Positions 1 to 9,682 of a stretch of DNA of 64,000 nt are shown in pieces (the first letter of the stretch is position 1; the number at the start of each line of letters is the position of its first letter). The stretch comes from Caldilineaceae bacterium (GTDB taxonomy: Bacteria > Chloroflexota > Anaerolineae > Caldilineales > Caldilineaceae): positions 1 through 64,000 of the forward strand of contig JAJEBF010000011.1 in assembly GCA_022824025.1 (NCBI GenBank), in the 5' to 3' direction. A model generated the notes under the pieces. That model worked only from the letters and a program-made list of their open reading frames with translations, was not told the origin of the DNA and ran no database searches. Both the position numbers and the translations under genes were made by a program.

Positions 1-100
1 TCCAGCCGCCGCCCATCCCCGCACCCCCCGCAACCGCCTTCCCTCGCCCAATCCTGCCTTTCTCGTGCTTCCCCCGCCGTGCATCTGCCCTTCACCACGC

Positions 101-531
101 AAACTCTCGTCAAACGCTCACGAACGCTCACACAACGCTCATGAACACACACCCATGTCGGCCAGCCCCCATCAAAGCCCGTCACCCAAATCACACGCAC
201 TGCAGTTCACACAATCTCACCCAAACTCTCGTCAAACGCTCACGAACGCACACACAACGCTCATGAACACACACCCATGTCGGCCAGCCCCCATCAAAGC
301 CCGTCACCCGAATCACGCCAACTACAGTTCACACAATCTCACCCAAACTCTCGTCAAACGCTCACGAACGCTCACACAACGCTCATGCAAACACACACCC
401 ATGTCGGCCATCCCTCATCACAGCCCGTCATCCGAATCACTCCAACTGCAGTGCAGACAATCTCACCCAAACTCTCGTCAAACGCTCACAAACACTCACG
501 AACACTCGCAAACGCTCACCAAACGCTCACA
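101..531. repeat. 122-bp tandem repeat, about 3.5 copies
   Basis: Copies begin at 101, 223, 345 and 469 with AAACTCTCGTCAAACGCTCA, so the period is 122, 122 and 124 bp. Each unit contains a shorter ACGCTCAC-type submotif, and in the last, partial copy that submotif expands on its own. The strand is C-rich and almost free of G runs. Two reading frames stay open across the array, which follows from the low stop-codon density of the repeat and not from a recognisable protein. There are no spacers between the units, so this is a minisatellite and not a CRISPR array. Confidence 0.85.
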
Positions 532-578
532 CCGGCGTCCAACTGCCCTTCCCGCAGTTCCCCGCTCTTCCCCTCCCC

Positions 579-923
579 ATGGCCGAATCCAAACCACAAC
601 TGCCAGAAATCCGCTCGTCTGCAACGCAGTTCTTCATCTCCAGCTTGCCTCCCGACGCCAGATTGCTCCTGCATACCACCCGCAGCCACTGCAGCATCGA
701 GAATTCAGTCCACCGGGCCTTGGTTGTCGCCTTTCGCGAGGACGTCAGTCGCATCCGTCAAGGACATGCGCAGCACAGCCTGGCCATCTTGCGCCGTTTG
801 GCTCTTAACCTCCTACGCAAAGAGAAAAGCGCCAAAATCGGTATCGCTGCCAAACGTAAACGAGCTGGCTGGAAATCTGACTATCTCCCGAAAGCGCTCT
901 CCCATTAAGACGCGTATGCCCTG
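579..923 (+). pseudogene. ISAs1-family transposase, 3' remnant with right terminal repeat
   Basis: The frame from 579 to 908 reads FFISSLPPDA, then RSHCSIENSVH, AFREDVSRIRQGHA, RRLALNLLRKEK and KRKRAGWKSDYL. This is the C-terminal 90 or so residues of ISAs1-type (H-repeat) DDE transposases. The family normally has W residues near the final catalytic Glu (SHWGIENSLHW); here they are C and R, so it looks decayed. The N-terminal three quarters is absent and replaced by the tandem repeat. Just after the stop, AAGACGCGTATGCCCTG (907-923) matches the family's right inverted repeat, which ends in GCCCTG. The left end is not present here. No function is expected. Confidence 0.8.
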
Positions 924-982
924 CCGGTTTATCTTGACCCGTCCACCCTTCGGCTTTATAATCCACTTGTAACGAAATTCAC

Positions 983-1011
983 TTGCTTTTCGCCCGGCGG
1001 TAGGGTATATT
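983..1011 (+). promoter_or_regulatory. Candidate sigma-A promoter for nuoB
   Basis: TTGCTT at 983-988, a 17-bp spacer, then TATATT at 1006-1011. It lies about 120 bp upstream of the nuoB start, in the only clear stretch between the transposase remnant and nuoB. Found by eye, with no transcript evidence. Confidence 0.45.
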
Positions 1012-1128
1012 TGCTGTACGATGGGCAAATGGACGCATGGGGCGTTCCGTTTTGGATTGGAATGCGGCCAAGGCATTTGCAGGCGCAAATAGGCCGGGCT
1101 CGCAGGAACTCTTGACAGGAATAACGGC

Positions 1129-1923
1129 ATGGCATCACTTCCGCCCAACTTTCAGCAGCTGAAACAGGACCAACTACAACCCTTTCTGCACGATGAGATC
1201 AGCGTTCCCGCGGACCTGGAAGGGAACGTGCTGATCACCACGGTGGACAAGATCTACAACTGGAGCCGGCGCTCGAGCATGTGGCCGCTTCTCTTCGGGC
1301 TGGCCTGCTGCGCGATCGAGATGATCGCGTCGGCCGCGAGCCGCTACGACCTCTCCCGCTTCGGGATGGAGGTGATGCGGCCCAGCCCAAGGCAGAGCGA
1401 CCTGATGATCGTTTCGGGCACGGTGACGAAGAAGATGGTCCCGGCGATCGTGCGCATCTATAACCAGATGGCCGAACCGCGCTATGTGGTGAGCATGGGC
1501 GCGTGCGCCACAGGCGGCGGGCCGTTCAAAGAGGGCTATAACGTGGTCAGCGGGATCGACAAATATATCCCGGTGGACGTCTATGTGCCGGGCTGCCCGC
1601 CGACGCCGGAAGCGCTGATCTACGGCCTGATGAAGATGCACGAAAAGGTGGACCGCCAGAGCGTGGTGTCGGTGCCGTGGTACCAGAAAGACTCTTCGCA
1701 GTTTGTGCCGGTTCCGCGGCTGGGGCCGGATATATTCGACCCGCGACAGGTGGAGCTGATCAAGGATACGACGCTGAAAGCGGCAACGGGCGCGGCGGCG
1801 GCCAACGGAGCCGGAACCGGCGGCGGCGCGGCGGCAGAGACGCGCGGGCCGGTCGAGCTGTCGGCGAAGGCGATTGCCCGGATGGAAGAGGCAAAGCGGC
1901 GCTGGCGAGCGAAGCAAGGGTAG
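1129..1923 (+). CDS. nuoB: NADH-quinone oxidoreductase subunit B
   Basis: This subunit carries iron-sulfur cluster N2 of respiratory complex I, which hands electrons to quinone in the peripheral arm on the cytoplasmic side of the membrane. The four cluster ligands are visible: adjacent Cys60-Cys61 in GLACCAIEM, Cys126 in MGACATGGG and Cys156 in [10 protein letters not shown]. The conserved core ends near residue 195. Beyond it is an extension of about 65 residues, Ala/Gly-rich then basic and helical, which ordinary NuoB lacks. The ATG at 1129 follows an AGGAATA element. nuoCD follows after 87 bp and nuoI further on, so the three genes form a probable operon. The other complex I genes are not in this window. 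Confidence 0.96.
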   Translation: MASLPPNFQQLKQDQLQPFLHDEISVPADLEGNVLITTVDKIYNWSRRSSMWPLLFGLACCAIEMIASAASRYDLSRFGMEVMRPSPRQSDLMIVSGTVTKKMVPAIVRIYNQMAEPRYVVSMGACATGGGPFKEGYNVVSGIDKYIPVDVYVPGCPPTPEALIYGLMKMHEKVDRQSVVSVPWYQKDSSQFVPVPRLGPDIFDPRQVELIKDTTLKAATGAAAANGAGTGGGAAAETRGPVELSAKAIARMEEAKRRWRAKQG

Positions 1924-2010
1924 TTTTTGGCGGCCAGTGTTTGGTCAGTTGCTGTGACGGGCCGGCTGGGACGTAAGAGATCGAATTCAGGGACATATTG
2001 AGAGTGTGGA

Positions 2011-3789
2011 ATGACTGAAGCGACTGCTGTAATGGATGCGCCTGCCGGTGAATTGGGGCTTGCGCCGGAACTGGCCGATGCGGTGGTGGACACGTGGGCC
2101 GAGGATACCGAGAAGGCGTACGTCGTTGCGCCGGACCGGATTCTGGAGGTGCTGACGCATCTGCGCGATGGGCAGGGCTATGACTTCTTGTCCAATCTGA
2201 CCTGTGTCGACTATGAGGGATACGGCGGCAAGCTGCGCGCCGGGATCGACGCCCGCCTGGAGGTCGTCTACAACCTCTACAGCACGCGGCGCGGCGGCGG
2301 TTCGATCGCGCTGCACGTGCGCGTGCCGGAGGACGACACGGTGCCGAGCGCGACATCGGTCTACCCGGGCGCGAATCTGCAGGAGCGGGAGGTCTACGAC
2401 CTGTTCGGCGTCAAGTTTGACGGGCACCCGAATCTGCGGCGGATTCTGCTGTGGGACGGGTTCCACGGGCACCCGATGCGCAAGGACTGGCACGAAGCCT
2501 ATTACGAGGAGGACGCCAAGCCGTTCCGCAGCCGGCATCCAAAGGGCGAATACGAATTCCACGAGGACAAGGTGCCGTGGGCCAAGAACACAACCTATCC
2601 CGCCGGATGGGATCCGGACTCGTGGCAGGAGGCGGTGGCCTATGTGCCGGTGAGCCAGGCCCCGCAGCACGAAAACGAGCCGCACCTGGATACCGAGAGC
2701 ATCGTGGTCAATCTGGGGCCGCATCACCCGAGCACGCACGGTGTGTTCCGGATGCTGACGCGCGTGGAGGGCGAGACCATCCTGGCGCTTGAGCCGGAGA
2801 TGGGCTATCTGCACCGCAACCACGAGAAGATCGGTGAACGCAATACGTGGCTGATGAACATGCCGTTCACAGATCGGCTGGACTATCTGAACTCGATGAG
2901 CAACAACTGGGCCTATGCGCTGGCTGTAGAAAAGCTGGCGGATATCGAGGTGCCGGAACGGGCGGAGTATCTGCGCGTCATCATGGCGGAGTTCAGCCGC
3001 ATCGTCAATCATGCCTGGTCGATCGGGTTTATTCTGAACGACCTGGGCGCGTTGCAGACGCCGGCGCTGTATGCGATCGAAGAGCGGGAGATGATCCTGG
3101 ACCTGTTCGAAGCGGTGTCGGGCGCGCGCATGATGTGCAACTACATGCGCTTTGGCGGCGTTGTGCGCGATCTGCCGGAAGGCTGGCATGAGCAGGCCGC
3201 CTATCTCGCCAACGAGCGGCTGCCGCGGGCGCTGGATGAGCTGGACCGGCTGTTGACGGAGAACGAGATTTTGATGGCGCGCGGGCGCGGGGTCGGCTAT
3301 CTGTCGGTCGAAGATCTGATTTCGCTCAGCGTAAGCGGGCCGATGATCCGGGCCGGCGGGCTGGCGTACGACATTCGCAAGGCCGAGCCCTACGGCATCT
3401 ACGACCGCTTCGATTTCGACATCCCCACGCTGCCCAACAGCGACATCTACGACCGCTATTACATCCGGCTGCTGGAGGCGAGGGAGAGTGTGCGCATTCT
3501 GCAGCAGGCGCTGCGGGACATCCCTGAGGGCGAGATTCTCGGCGGCCGCGGCGGGTACACGCTGCGCGCGCCGGAAGGCCAGGTCTACGGCCGCCTGGAG
3601 GCGCCGAAGGGCGAGCTGGGATTCTATCTCGCGAGCGACGGCAAGACGCAGCCGTGGCGCTATCATGTGCGTTCGCCCAGCTATATCAATCTGAACGCCC
3701 TAGGTCCGATGAGTGTGGGCTACAAGGTGGCCGACGCGATTGTGATCCTCGGCGCCATCGACATTGTGCTGGGTGAAGTGGATAGATAA
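2011..3789 (+). CDS. nuoCD: NADH-quinone oxidoreductase fused subunits C and D
   Basis: This is a fusion of the 30-kDa (NuoC) and 49-kDa (NuoD) subunits of complex I, which with NuoB form the quinone-binding site. Residues 1-170 are NuoC, with its signature at 123-158 (EREVYDLFGVKFDGHPNLRR). A linker of about 50 residues follows. Residues 225-592 are NuoD, beginning HHPSTHGVFRML at about 238, then GYLHRNHEKIGE and the C-terminal DAIVILGAIDIVLGEVDR. The paired CxxC motifs that bind nickel in hydrogenase large subunits are absent, so this is a true complex I subunit. The fusion, also known from enterobacteria, has no frameshift or internal stop. It lies between nuoB and nuoI. Confidence 0.96.
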   Translation: MTEATAVMDAPAGELGLAPELADAVVDTWAEDTEKAYVVAPDRILEVLTHLRDGQGYDFLSNLTCVDYEGYGGKLRAGIDARLEVVYNLYSTRRGGGSIALHVRVPEDDTVPSATSVYPGANLQEREVYDLFGVKFDGHPNLRRILLWDGFHGHPMRKDWHEAYYEEDAKPFRSRHPKGEYEFHEDKVPWAKNTTYPAGWDPDSWQEAVAYVPVSQAPQHENEPHLDTESIVVNLGPHHPSTHGVFRMLTRVEGETILALEPEMGYLHRNHEKIGERNTWLMNMPFTDRLDYLNSMSNNWAYALAVEKLADIEVPERAEYLRVIMAEFSRIVNHAWSIGFILNDLGALQTPALYAIEEREMILDLFEAVSGARMMCNYMRFGGVVRDLPEGWHEQAAYLANERLPRALDELDRLLTENEILMARGRGVGYLSVEDLISLSVSGPMIRAGGLAYDIRKAEPYGIYDRFDFDIPTLPNSDIYDRYYIRLLEARESVRILQQALRDIPEGEILGGRGGYTLRAPEGQVYGRLEAPKGELGFYLASDGKTQPWRYHVRSPSYINLNALGPMSVGYKVADAIVILGAIDIVLGEVDR

Positions 3790-3806
3790 CTTCAGTTTTT
3801 AGTCGT

Positions 3807-3885
3807 CAGTTTTTGGTTCTTAGCGACGGCCCGGCGGATGGTTGGGGGCAGTTACTGGAAACTGAAAACGAGAAACCAAAAACTG
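3807..3885. repeat. Inverted repeat between nuoCD and nuoI
   Basis: CAGTTTTTGGTT at 3807-3818 is the perfect reverse complement of AACCAAAAACTG at 3874-3885, separated by 55 bp. Part of the left arm is repeated nearby (TTCAGTTTTTAG at 3791-3802). Related T-rich strings follow the stop codons of nuoB, nuoI and infB. It could fold into an mRNA hairpin between the two nuo cistrons, but there is no terminal U-run typical of a terminator. Confidence 0.7.
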
Positions 3886-3903
3886 CATTTGGGGGGTTGC
3901 TGA

Positions 3904-4779
3904 ATGTTTGGAACAGGGCTTCTGAAGGGACTGGGCGTGACGTTGAAGCACGCTTTGGAAACATTCGAGGATGACCGGGAAAGTGTGCCGGACCGGTATA
4001 AGGGCAGCCTTGATCTGGGGAACAACCGCAAAGTGATCCAGCAGCCGATCGATCAGGAAGGGCTGTTGACGATCCAGTATCCGGAAGAGAAGCGGCTGCT
4101 GCCGGAACGTTTCCGCTATATCCCGATGCTGATTTGGGATTCGGAGAAGCAGGAGGACCGCTGCACCGCGTGCGGGATCTGCGCGAAGGTATGCCCGCCG
4201 CAGTGCATCTGGATCGTGCGCGACAGCGATGAGAACGGCAAGCCGGTCACGCGTTGCTCGGAGTTCTATATTGACGCGGCCGTCTGTATGAGCTGCAGCT
4301 TCTGTGTGGAGTTCTGCCCCTTTGACGCGATCAAGATGAACCATGACTATGAGCTTGCAGTCTATGATCGCTATCCGCAGCTTGTGTACGATATGGAGGA
4401 GTTGACGGTGCCGCTGGAGTACTATGCGGCGCTGTGGCCGACGCAGTACGAGGAGGAGCAGGCGCGGCGCAAGGAGGAAGAGGAGCAGAAGCGCAAGCAG
4501 GAGGAGGAGAAGGCGGCGCGGGCGGCGGCCAGGCAGGCTGCCGCGGCGCAGAAAGCCGAGGCAGGCGCGGGCGCGCCGAAGCGTTCGGCCGCGGAGCTGC
4601 AGGCGCTGGCCAAAGAGCGGGCAGCGCAACGCCAGGCCCAGGCACAGGGCCAAACCGCGGATGGCGGCGGCGATGATGACGCCGCCGCGGCAAAGCGGGC
4701 GCGCATGGAGGACCTGAAGCGCAGGGCGCAGGAGCGGGCGCGGCAGCGGAAGCTGGAGAGTGGAAACGGCAGCAGTTAG
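3904..4779 (+). CDS. nuoI: NADH-quinone oxidoreductase subunit I (two 4Fe-4S clusters)
   Basis: This is the ferredoxin-like subunit that carries clusters N6a and N6b and passes electrons toward NuoB in complex I. The two 4Fe-4S motifs are clear: Cys87-90-93-97 in CTACGICAKVCPP and Cys128-131-134-138 in CMSCSFCVEFCPFDAIKM. The family core ends near residue 180. A tail of about 110 residues follows, made of Glu/Lys/Arg and then Ala/Gln, predicted by eye to be a long charged coiled coil (EEEQARRKEEEEQKRKQEEE). Such a tail is unusual for NuoI. It is the last of the three nuo genes here, 114 bp after nuoCD. Confidence 0.93.
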   Translation: MFGTGLLKGLGVTLKHALETFEDDRESVPDRYKGSLDLGNNRKVIQQPIDQEGLLTIQYPEEKRLLPERFRYIPMLIWDSEKQEDRCTACGICAKVCPPQCIWIVRDSDENGKPVTRCSEFYIDAAVCMSCSFCVEFCPFDAIKMNHDYELAVYDRYPQLVYDMEELTVPLEYYAALWPTQYEEEQARRKEEEEQKRKQEEEKAARAAARQAAAAQKAEAGAGAPKRSAAELQALAKERAAQRQAQAQGQTADGGGDDDAAAAKRARMEDLKRRAQERARQRKLESGNGSS

Positions 4780-4853
4780 TTTCTGGTTATCAGTGACACC
4801 AGCTGGCCGCGGTTTGGGCGGCCGCTGGGCGTTTCAGAGCAGGGGGCAGGACG

Positions 4854-5552
4854 ATGACGGTTAAAATTACGTTCTATGGACATGCGACGTTTGGGGTGGA
4901 CGCGGATGGAACGAAGCTGCTGATCGATCCGTTTTTGGCGCCGAACAACCCAGCGGCGCCCGCGGATGCGACGGCGGAAAGCGTTGACGCGGACGTGATC
5001 ATTTTGACGCATGGACACGCGGACCACATGGCGGACGCGATCCCGGTTGCCAAGCGCACGGGCTGCCAGGTGATCTGCAATTTTGAGATTGGCGACTGGC
5101 TGATCGCACAGGGGATCGAGAACGTTCATCAGATGCACATCGGCGGCGGCTACAACTTCGACTTTGGCCGGGTGAAGCTGACGATCGCGCATCACGGCAG
5201 CGGCCTGCCGGACGGCAGTTACGGCGGCAATCCCGCGGGGATCCTGATCCACTTCAATGACGGCAGCGATGTCTACTTCGCGGGCGATACCGGCCTGACC
5301 TATGATATGCGGCTGATCGGGGATGTGGGCGGCGTGGATCTGGCGGCCCTGCCAATCGGGGACAACTTCACGATGGGGCCGGACGACGCAATTCAGGCGG
5401 CCCAGTTCGTGAAGGCGAAAAAGGTGCTCCCCTTCCACTACAATACATTCCCGCCGATTGAACAGGATGTGGAAGCCTTTGCGCAGAAGCTGCAGGACGA
5501 AACCGACATTGAATGCGCAATCCTGAATCCGGGCGACAGTTTGGAGGTATAG
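4854..5552 (+). CDS. UPF0173-type metal-dependent hydrolase
   Basis: A 232-residue metallo-beta-lactamase-fold protein. The metal motif HGHADH is at 53-58 and is followed by a second histidine in AHHGSG and an aspartate in FAGDTGLTYDM. Length and the N-terminal KITFYGHATF match the UPF0173 (YtkL-like) family, whose substrate is generally unknown. The ATG at 4854 follows GGGGCAGGACG. It sits 74 bp after nuoI on the same strand and may be read through from the nuo operon, but nothing in the sequence links it to respiration. It appears complete. Confidence 0.88.
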   Translation: MTVKITFYGHATFGVDADGTKLLIDPFLAPNNPAAPADATAESVDADVIILTHGHADHMADAIPVAKRTGCQVICNFEIGDWLIAQGIENVHQMHIGGGYNFDFGRVKLTIAHHGSGLPDGSYGGNPAGILIHFNDGSDVYFAGDTGLTYDMRLIGDVGGVDLAALPIGDNFTMGPDDAIQAAQFVKAKKVLPFHYNTFPPIEQDVEAFAQKLQDETDIECAILNPGDSLEV

Positions 5553-5655
5553 CGAAAGGACCGTTGCGGTGGCGGGCGTCTGCGCGGTGACCGGATGCCC
5601 CGGCGCGGGGCGATGCGCCGTTGTGAGGTGAGTTGGACGAGTGAAGGGAGGACGT

Positions 5656-6018
5656 ATGGTTGATGTAAATGATGCGGTGCTCGACGGAAAGGCGGAGTTG
5701 TTCTTCCCGGCCTATCTGATCCCGTCCTTGCGGGATCTGCGGGGAGACAGTTGGCGCGAGCTGGTCGATCGAGTTTCCATGTTGCCCGATACGCACCCCG
5801 ATAGTCTGGCTTTCGTTCTGATGATGATCAACCTGGGCGACTGTATGAAGTGTCATAGCAACTACTATAAGTTCCTGCGGGGGTGCGCGTTCTGCTCGCT
5901 CCAGACGATCCGCACGTTTAAGGGGACCGACGCGGATCTGCTGCGGCTGTACAGCAATGCGCAGGAAGAGATTGACCGCCAGTTGAGCGGTCTGGGAACG
6001 CTGACACTGGCCGCCTAG
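5656..6018 (+). CDS. Small conserved-looking protein with CxxCH and CxxC motifs
   Basis: 120 residues, function not recognised. The ATG at 5656 is chosen because AGGGAGGA at 5645-5652 is a strong ribosome binding site; an in-frame GTG at 5641 would place that site inside the gene. Residues 63-80 read CMKCHSNYYKFLRGCAFC. Two cysteine pairs 10 residues apart suggest a zinc knuckle or similar metal site. CMKCH formally fits a heme c site, but no signal peptide or membrane segment precedes it, so heme attachment is unlikely. The rest is mostly helical and acidic. A strong terminator follows at 6063, so this closes the transcription unit. Confidence 0.75.
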   Translation: MVDVNDAVLDGKAELFFPAYLIPSLRDLRGDSWRELVDRVSMLPDTHPDSLAFVLMMINLGDCMKCHSNYYKFLRGCAFCSLQTIRTFKGTDADLLRLYSNAQEEIDRQLSGLGTLTLAA

Positions 6019-6062
6019 ACGGAAAACTGTGCGCGGAGAGGCAGCGCTCCGCAACTGCGCAT

Positions 6063-6096
6063 AAACCAGCGCCTCGTGTGCGCTGGTTTTTTCTTT
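6063..6096 (+). terminator. Rho-independent terminator
   Basis: AAACCAGCGC at 6063-6072 pairs perfectly with GCGCTGGTTT at 6080-6089 (10 bp, 7-nt loop) and is followed by a T-rich run to 6096. It lies 45 bp after the stop of the small Cys-rich gene and ends the transcription unit that begins with nuoB. It is the clearest intrinsic terminator in the window. Confidence 0.9.
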
Positions 6097-6307
6097 CCTG
6101 GCCGGGCTGCCTGGCGGAGAACGCGATTGGAGCTGTCCGCGCATGGCCGCGTTACATGTCTCTTTGGAGTCGCCCAAGACGATGGTCTTGAAGAAAAAAA
6201 GGTCTGTTTCTGACCAGAAGCGTCAGGTTGCATTGCATGTCTGACGGGATTTTCCCAATGTCAACAGAGCTTAACAACACGGCGGCCCACAAAAGGGTAA
6301 GGCAGTG

Positions 6308-7660
6308 ATGGGTTCCCAGGAAGAGGGCGCCGTTCGCGTCGCCGTCATTGGGGGCGGGGTTGCGGGACTGACGGCCGCCTATGAGCTGGCGGCCGCGGGC
6401 CGCGCGCGGGCGCATATTTACGAGAACGGGCCGGAGCTGGGCGGGCTGGCTTCTGGCTTCAAGGGGCGGTCGAGCTGGGACTGGCCGCTGGAGAAGTTCT
6501 ATCATCACCTCTTCACCAACGATGACGAGATTCTGCGGCTGACAGAGGAGATCGGCGCGGGCGACCTGCTGCAGATCCACCGACCGTCCACGGTGATGCA
6601 CTACCAGGGCGCGAACTATCCCCTGGACAGCCCTGCGCATCTGCTGCGGTTTCCGCACCTGTCCTTGCCGCAGAAGCTGCGGATGGGCCTTGTGCTGGCG
6701 TATCTGAAGTATCACCCGCGGCCGCCCTGGCGTGCGTTTGACGGGCAGCTGGCCGACGAGTGGCTGGCGCGCTGGATGGGCCGGACCTCCTACGACAAGC
6801 TGTGGCAGCCGATGCTGGAGGGCAAGTTCGGACCGCATTTCCAGGATGTCAACCTGGCGTGGTTCTGGGCGAGGGTGTACAAGCGGACGCCGCGTCTGGG
6901 GTATTTCCAAGGGGGATTTCAGGCGTTTGTGGAAAGGCTGGGCGCGGCCGCGCGGGAGCGGGGCGTCACGATCGAGACCGGCGCGCCGGTGCGCGCGGTG
7001 ACGCCTCTGCCGGAGGGCGGGTTCCGCGTCGAAAGCGGCGAGCAGGGTGCCGCGGCCGCGCGCAGTTTCGATGCGGTGCTGGCGACGGTGAGCCCGGGGT
7101 TGATGCAGCGGCTGGCGCCGGAGATGCCCCCGGCCTATCTGGCGCAGCTGGGTTCGCTGCGGCACATGGGCGCGGTGGTGATGACGGTGGCGCTGGACCG
7201 GCCGCTGCTGCAGGATACCTATTGGGTGAATGTGCCGAAGGCCGAGGGGCTGCCCTTTCTGGTGCTGGTCGAGCATACGAACATGATCGACGCAAGCCAT
7301 TACGGCGGGGACCATCTGCTCTATCTGGGCGATTATCTGGAGCCGTCGCACCGTTACTTTTCAATGTCGCAGGCGGAGCTGCTGGCGGAGTTCCTGCCGG
7401 CGCTGCCCCGCTTCAACCGCGCGTTTCAACCGGAGTGGGTGACGGGGGCGTGGCTGCACCGGGCTACGTATGCGCAGCCCGTGCCCGTCCGTGGATATGC
7501 CGCGATGATCCCGGATCTGCGCACGCCGCTGCGGGGCCTGTATTTCGCGTCAATGAGCCAGGTGTATCCGTGGGACCGGGGAACGAACTACGCCGTGGAG
7601 ATCGGGCAACGGGCCGCAAGGATGATTTGCGATGATTACGGGGCCAACCGCGCCATGTAG
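6308..7660 (+). CDS. FAD-dependent oxidoreductase, protoporphyrinogen oxidase/amine oxidase-like
   Basis: About 450 residues. The N-terminus carries the dinucleotide-binding GGGVAGLTAAYEL, then ENGPELGGLASGF, which places it in the amine oxidase/protoporphyrinogen oxidase-like FAD superfamily. The C-terminal FAD motif is probably SQVYPWDRGTNYAVEIGQRA. The body contains FYHHLFTNDDEILRL and LPFLVLVEHTNMI, which I associate with oxidoreductases found near glycan genes rather than with true heme biosynthesis. The substrate cannot be stated. An ATG at 6308 is preferred over the GTG at 6305 because of the AAGG at 6298. It appears to be transcribed alone, between the terminator at 6063 and the repeat-rich gap. 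Confidence 0.8.
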   Translation: MGSQEEGAVRVAVIGGGVAGLTAAYELAAAGRARAHIYENGPELGGLASGFKGRSSWDWPLEKFYHHLFTNDDEILRLTEEIGAGDLLQIHRPSTVMHYQGANYPLDSPAHLLRFPHLSLPQKLRMGLVLAYLKYHPRPPWRAFDGQLADEWLARWMGRTSYDKLWQPMLEGKFGPHFQDVNLAWFWARVYKRTPRLGYFQGGFQAFVERLGAAARERGVTIETGAPVRAVTPLPEGGFRVESGEQGAAAARSFDAVLATVSPGLMQRLAPEMPPAYLAQLGSLRHMGAVVMTVALDRPLLQDTYWVNVPKAEGLPFLVLVEHTNMIDASHYGGDHLLYLGDYLEPSHRYFSMSQAELLAEFLPALPRFNRAFQPEWVTGAWLHRATYAQPVPVRGYAAMIPDLRTPLRGLYFASMSQVYPWDRGTNYAVEIGQRAARMICDDYGANRAM

Positions 7661-7740
7661 CCGCGGTTGGACAACTGGACTGTTGGCGTCGAGCAAGTCT
7701 GATCTTCCGGTTGGGCTCCGATCTTCTCCCCCAAGCCAAA

Positions 7741-7837
7741 CAGGGCAATTGCATCCAAATTGGGGCAACGGTAACGAGCTGGTTGGAAAACTGACTTTCT
7801 GCTGAAGGTTCTCTCCCAATAAGATGCGTATGCCCCA
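7741..7837 (+). mobile_element. 97-bp internally deleted ISAs1-type element
   Basis: The left end starts CAGGGCAATTGCATC (7741-7755). The right end, AAGATGCGTATGCCCC (7821-7836), is its degenerate inverted repeat (GGGCA-N3-GCATC on both sides). Between them, 7766-7837 is about 80 percent identical by eye to 854-922, the 3' end of the transposase remnant near position 900. It therefore looks like an ISAs1-type element that lost almost its entire transposase, a MITE-like derivative. The transposase-derived frame is broken. Confidence 0.7.
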
Positions 7838-8131
7838 AATTGCCCCAAGGGTGCAGTCCAAATTTGGGGTTGCTAGGAGAAACGGGTCCCAGGATTCAGT
7901 GGATTACTCGCCCTCACCCGCCCCTCCCCCTCAGTTTCCCTTGCCCCCTCCTCCCGCGCCTGAGACTCCGCCCCACCACTTACCGCGAACCACTACTGCC
8001 CGAATGGGTGCCCTTGTTCGCCCCCTACACCCCTCCCTTCCCCCGCACACCCCCTGCAGTTCCGCCCCTTGTGGGCGCCCTCCCCATCGCCCCTCCGTAC
8101 CCCCACCACGCGGCGCCTCCCCGTCCCGCCA
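7838..8131. other. C-rich non-coding stretch
   Basis: No gene is recognised. From about 7905 to 8131 the + strand is extremely C-rich with many CCCC runs and few G, so the complementary strand has many G runs and could form G-quadruplexes. It abuts the ISAs1 derivative on the left and the heptamer array on the right. Open frames here are by-products of the biased composition. Confidence 0.6.
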
Positions 8132-8229
8132 CCCACTGACCACTGACCACTGACCACTGACCACCGACCACTGACCACTGACCACCGACCACTGACCACT
8201 GACCACTGACCACCGACCACTGACCACTG
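8132..8229. repeat. Heptanucleotide tandem repeat, 14 units
   Basis: Fourteen contiguous 7-mers: eleven are ACCACTG or differ only at the first base, and units 5, 8 and 12 are ACCACCG. On the other strand it reads (CAGTGGT)n. It lies 128 bp upstream of tgt. Isolated related strings (CACCGACCACC) occur near 50512 and 16673. The 7-bp period would rotate the reading frame, so the frames open through it are probably not genes. Confidence 0.92.
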
Positions 8230-8356
8230 CAGTTCCCCCGCCAAGCCAAACCAACTGCATTGACAAAGCCGGAGGAATGCGATACCGTTTTTTCTGCTTT
8301 TCTGCTGCCAGTCAATCTGGCCGCCCCTCCCGCCGTCCCCATGTAAAGGACAAAAT

Positions 8357-9592
<1,236 letters not shown>

Positions 9593-9682
9593 CAGGCCGG
9601 CACACATCTGGAACGAGCTTGAAGAGAATGCAGCCCCCCTCCTCCCTCGCGCCGGCGCGCGCAACTGAAGCGCTGCAATCCT

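Noticed and set aside
101..531. Possible CRISPR array
   Set aside because: The repeated unit is 122 bp and contiguous with no unique spacers, and there are no cas genes.
1987..3666. 559-codon - strand open frame opposite nuoCD
   Set aside because: Antisense shadow of a GC-rich gene with clear NuoCD motifs; the antisense product is compositionally biased with no recognisable domain. The same applies to 14690-16345 opposite infB and 40335-41870 opposite the FemAB-like gene.
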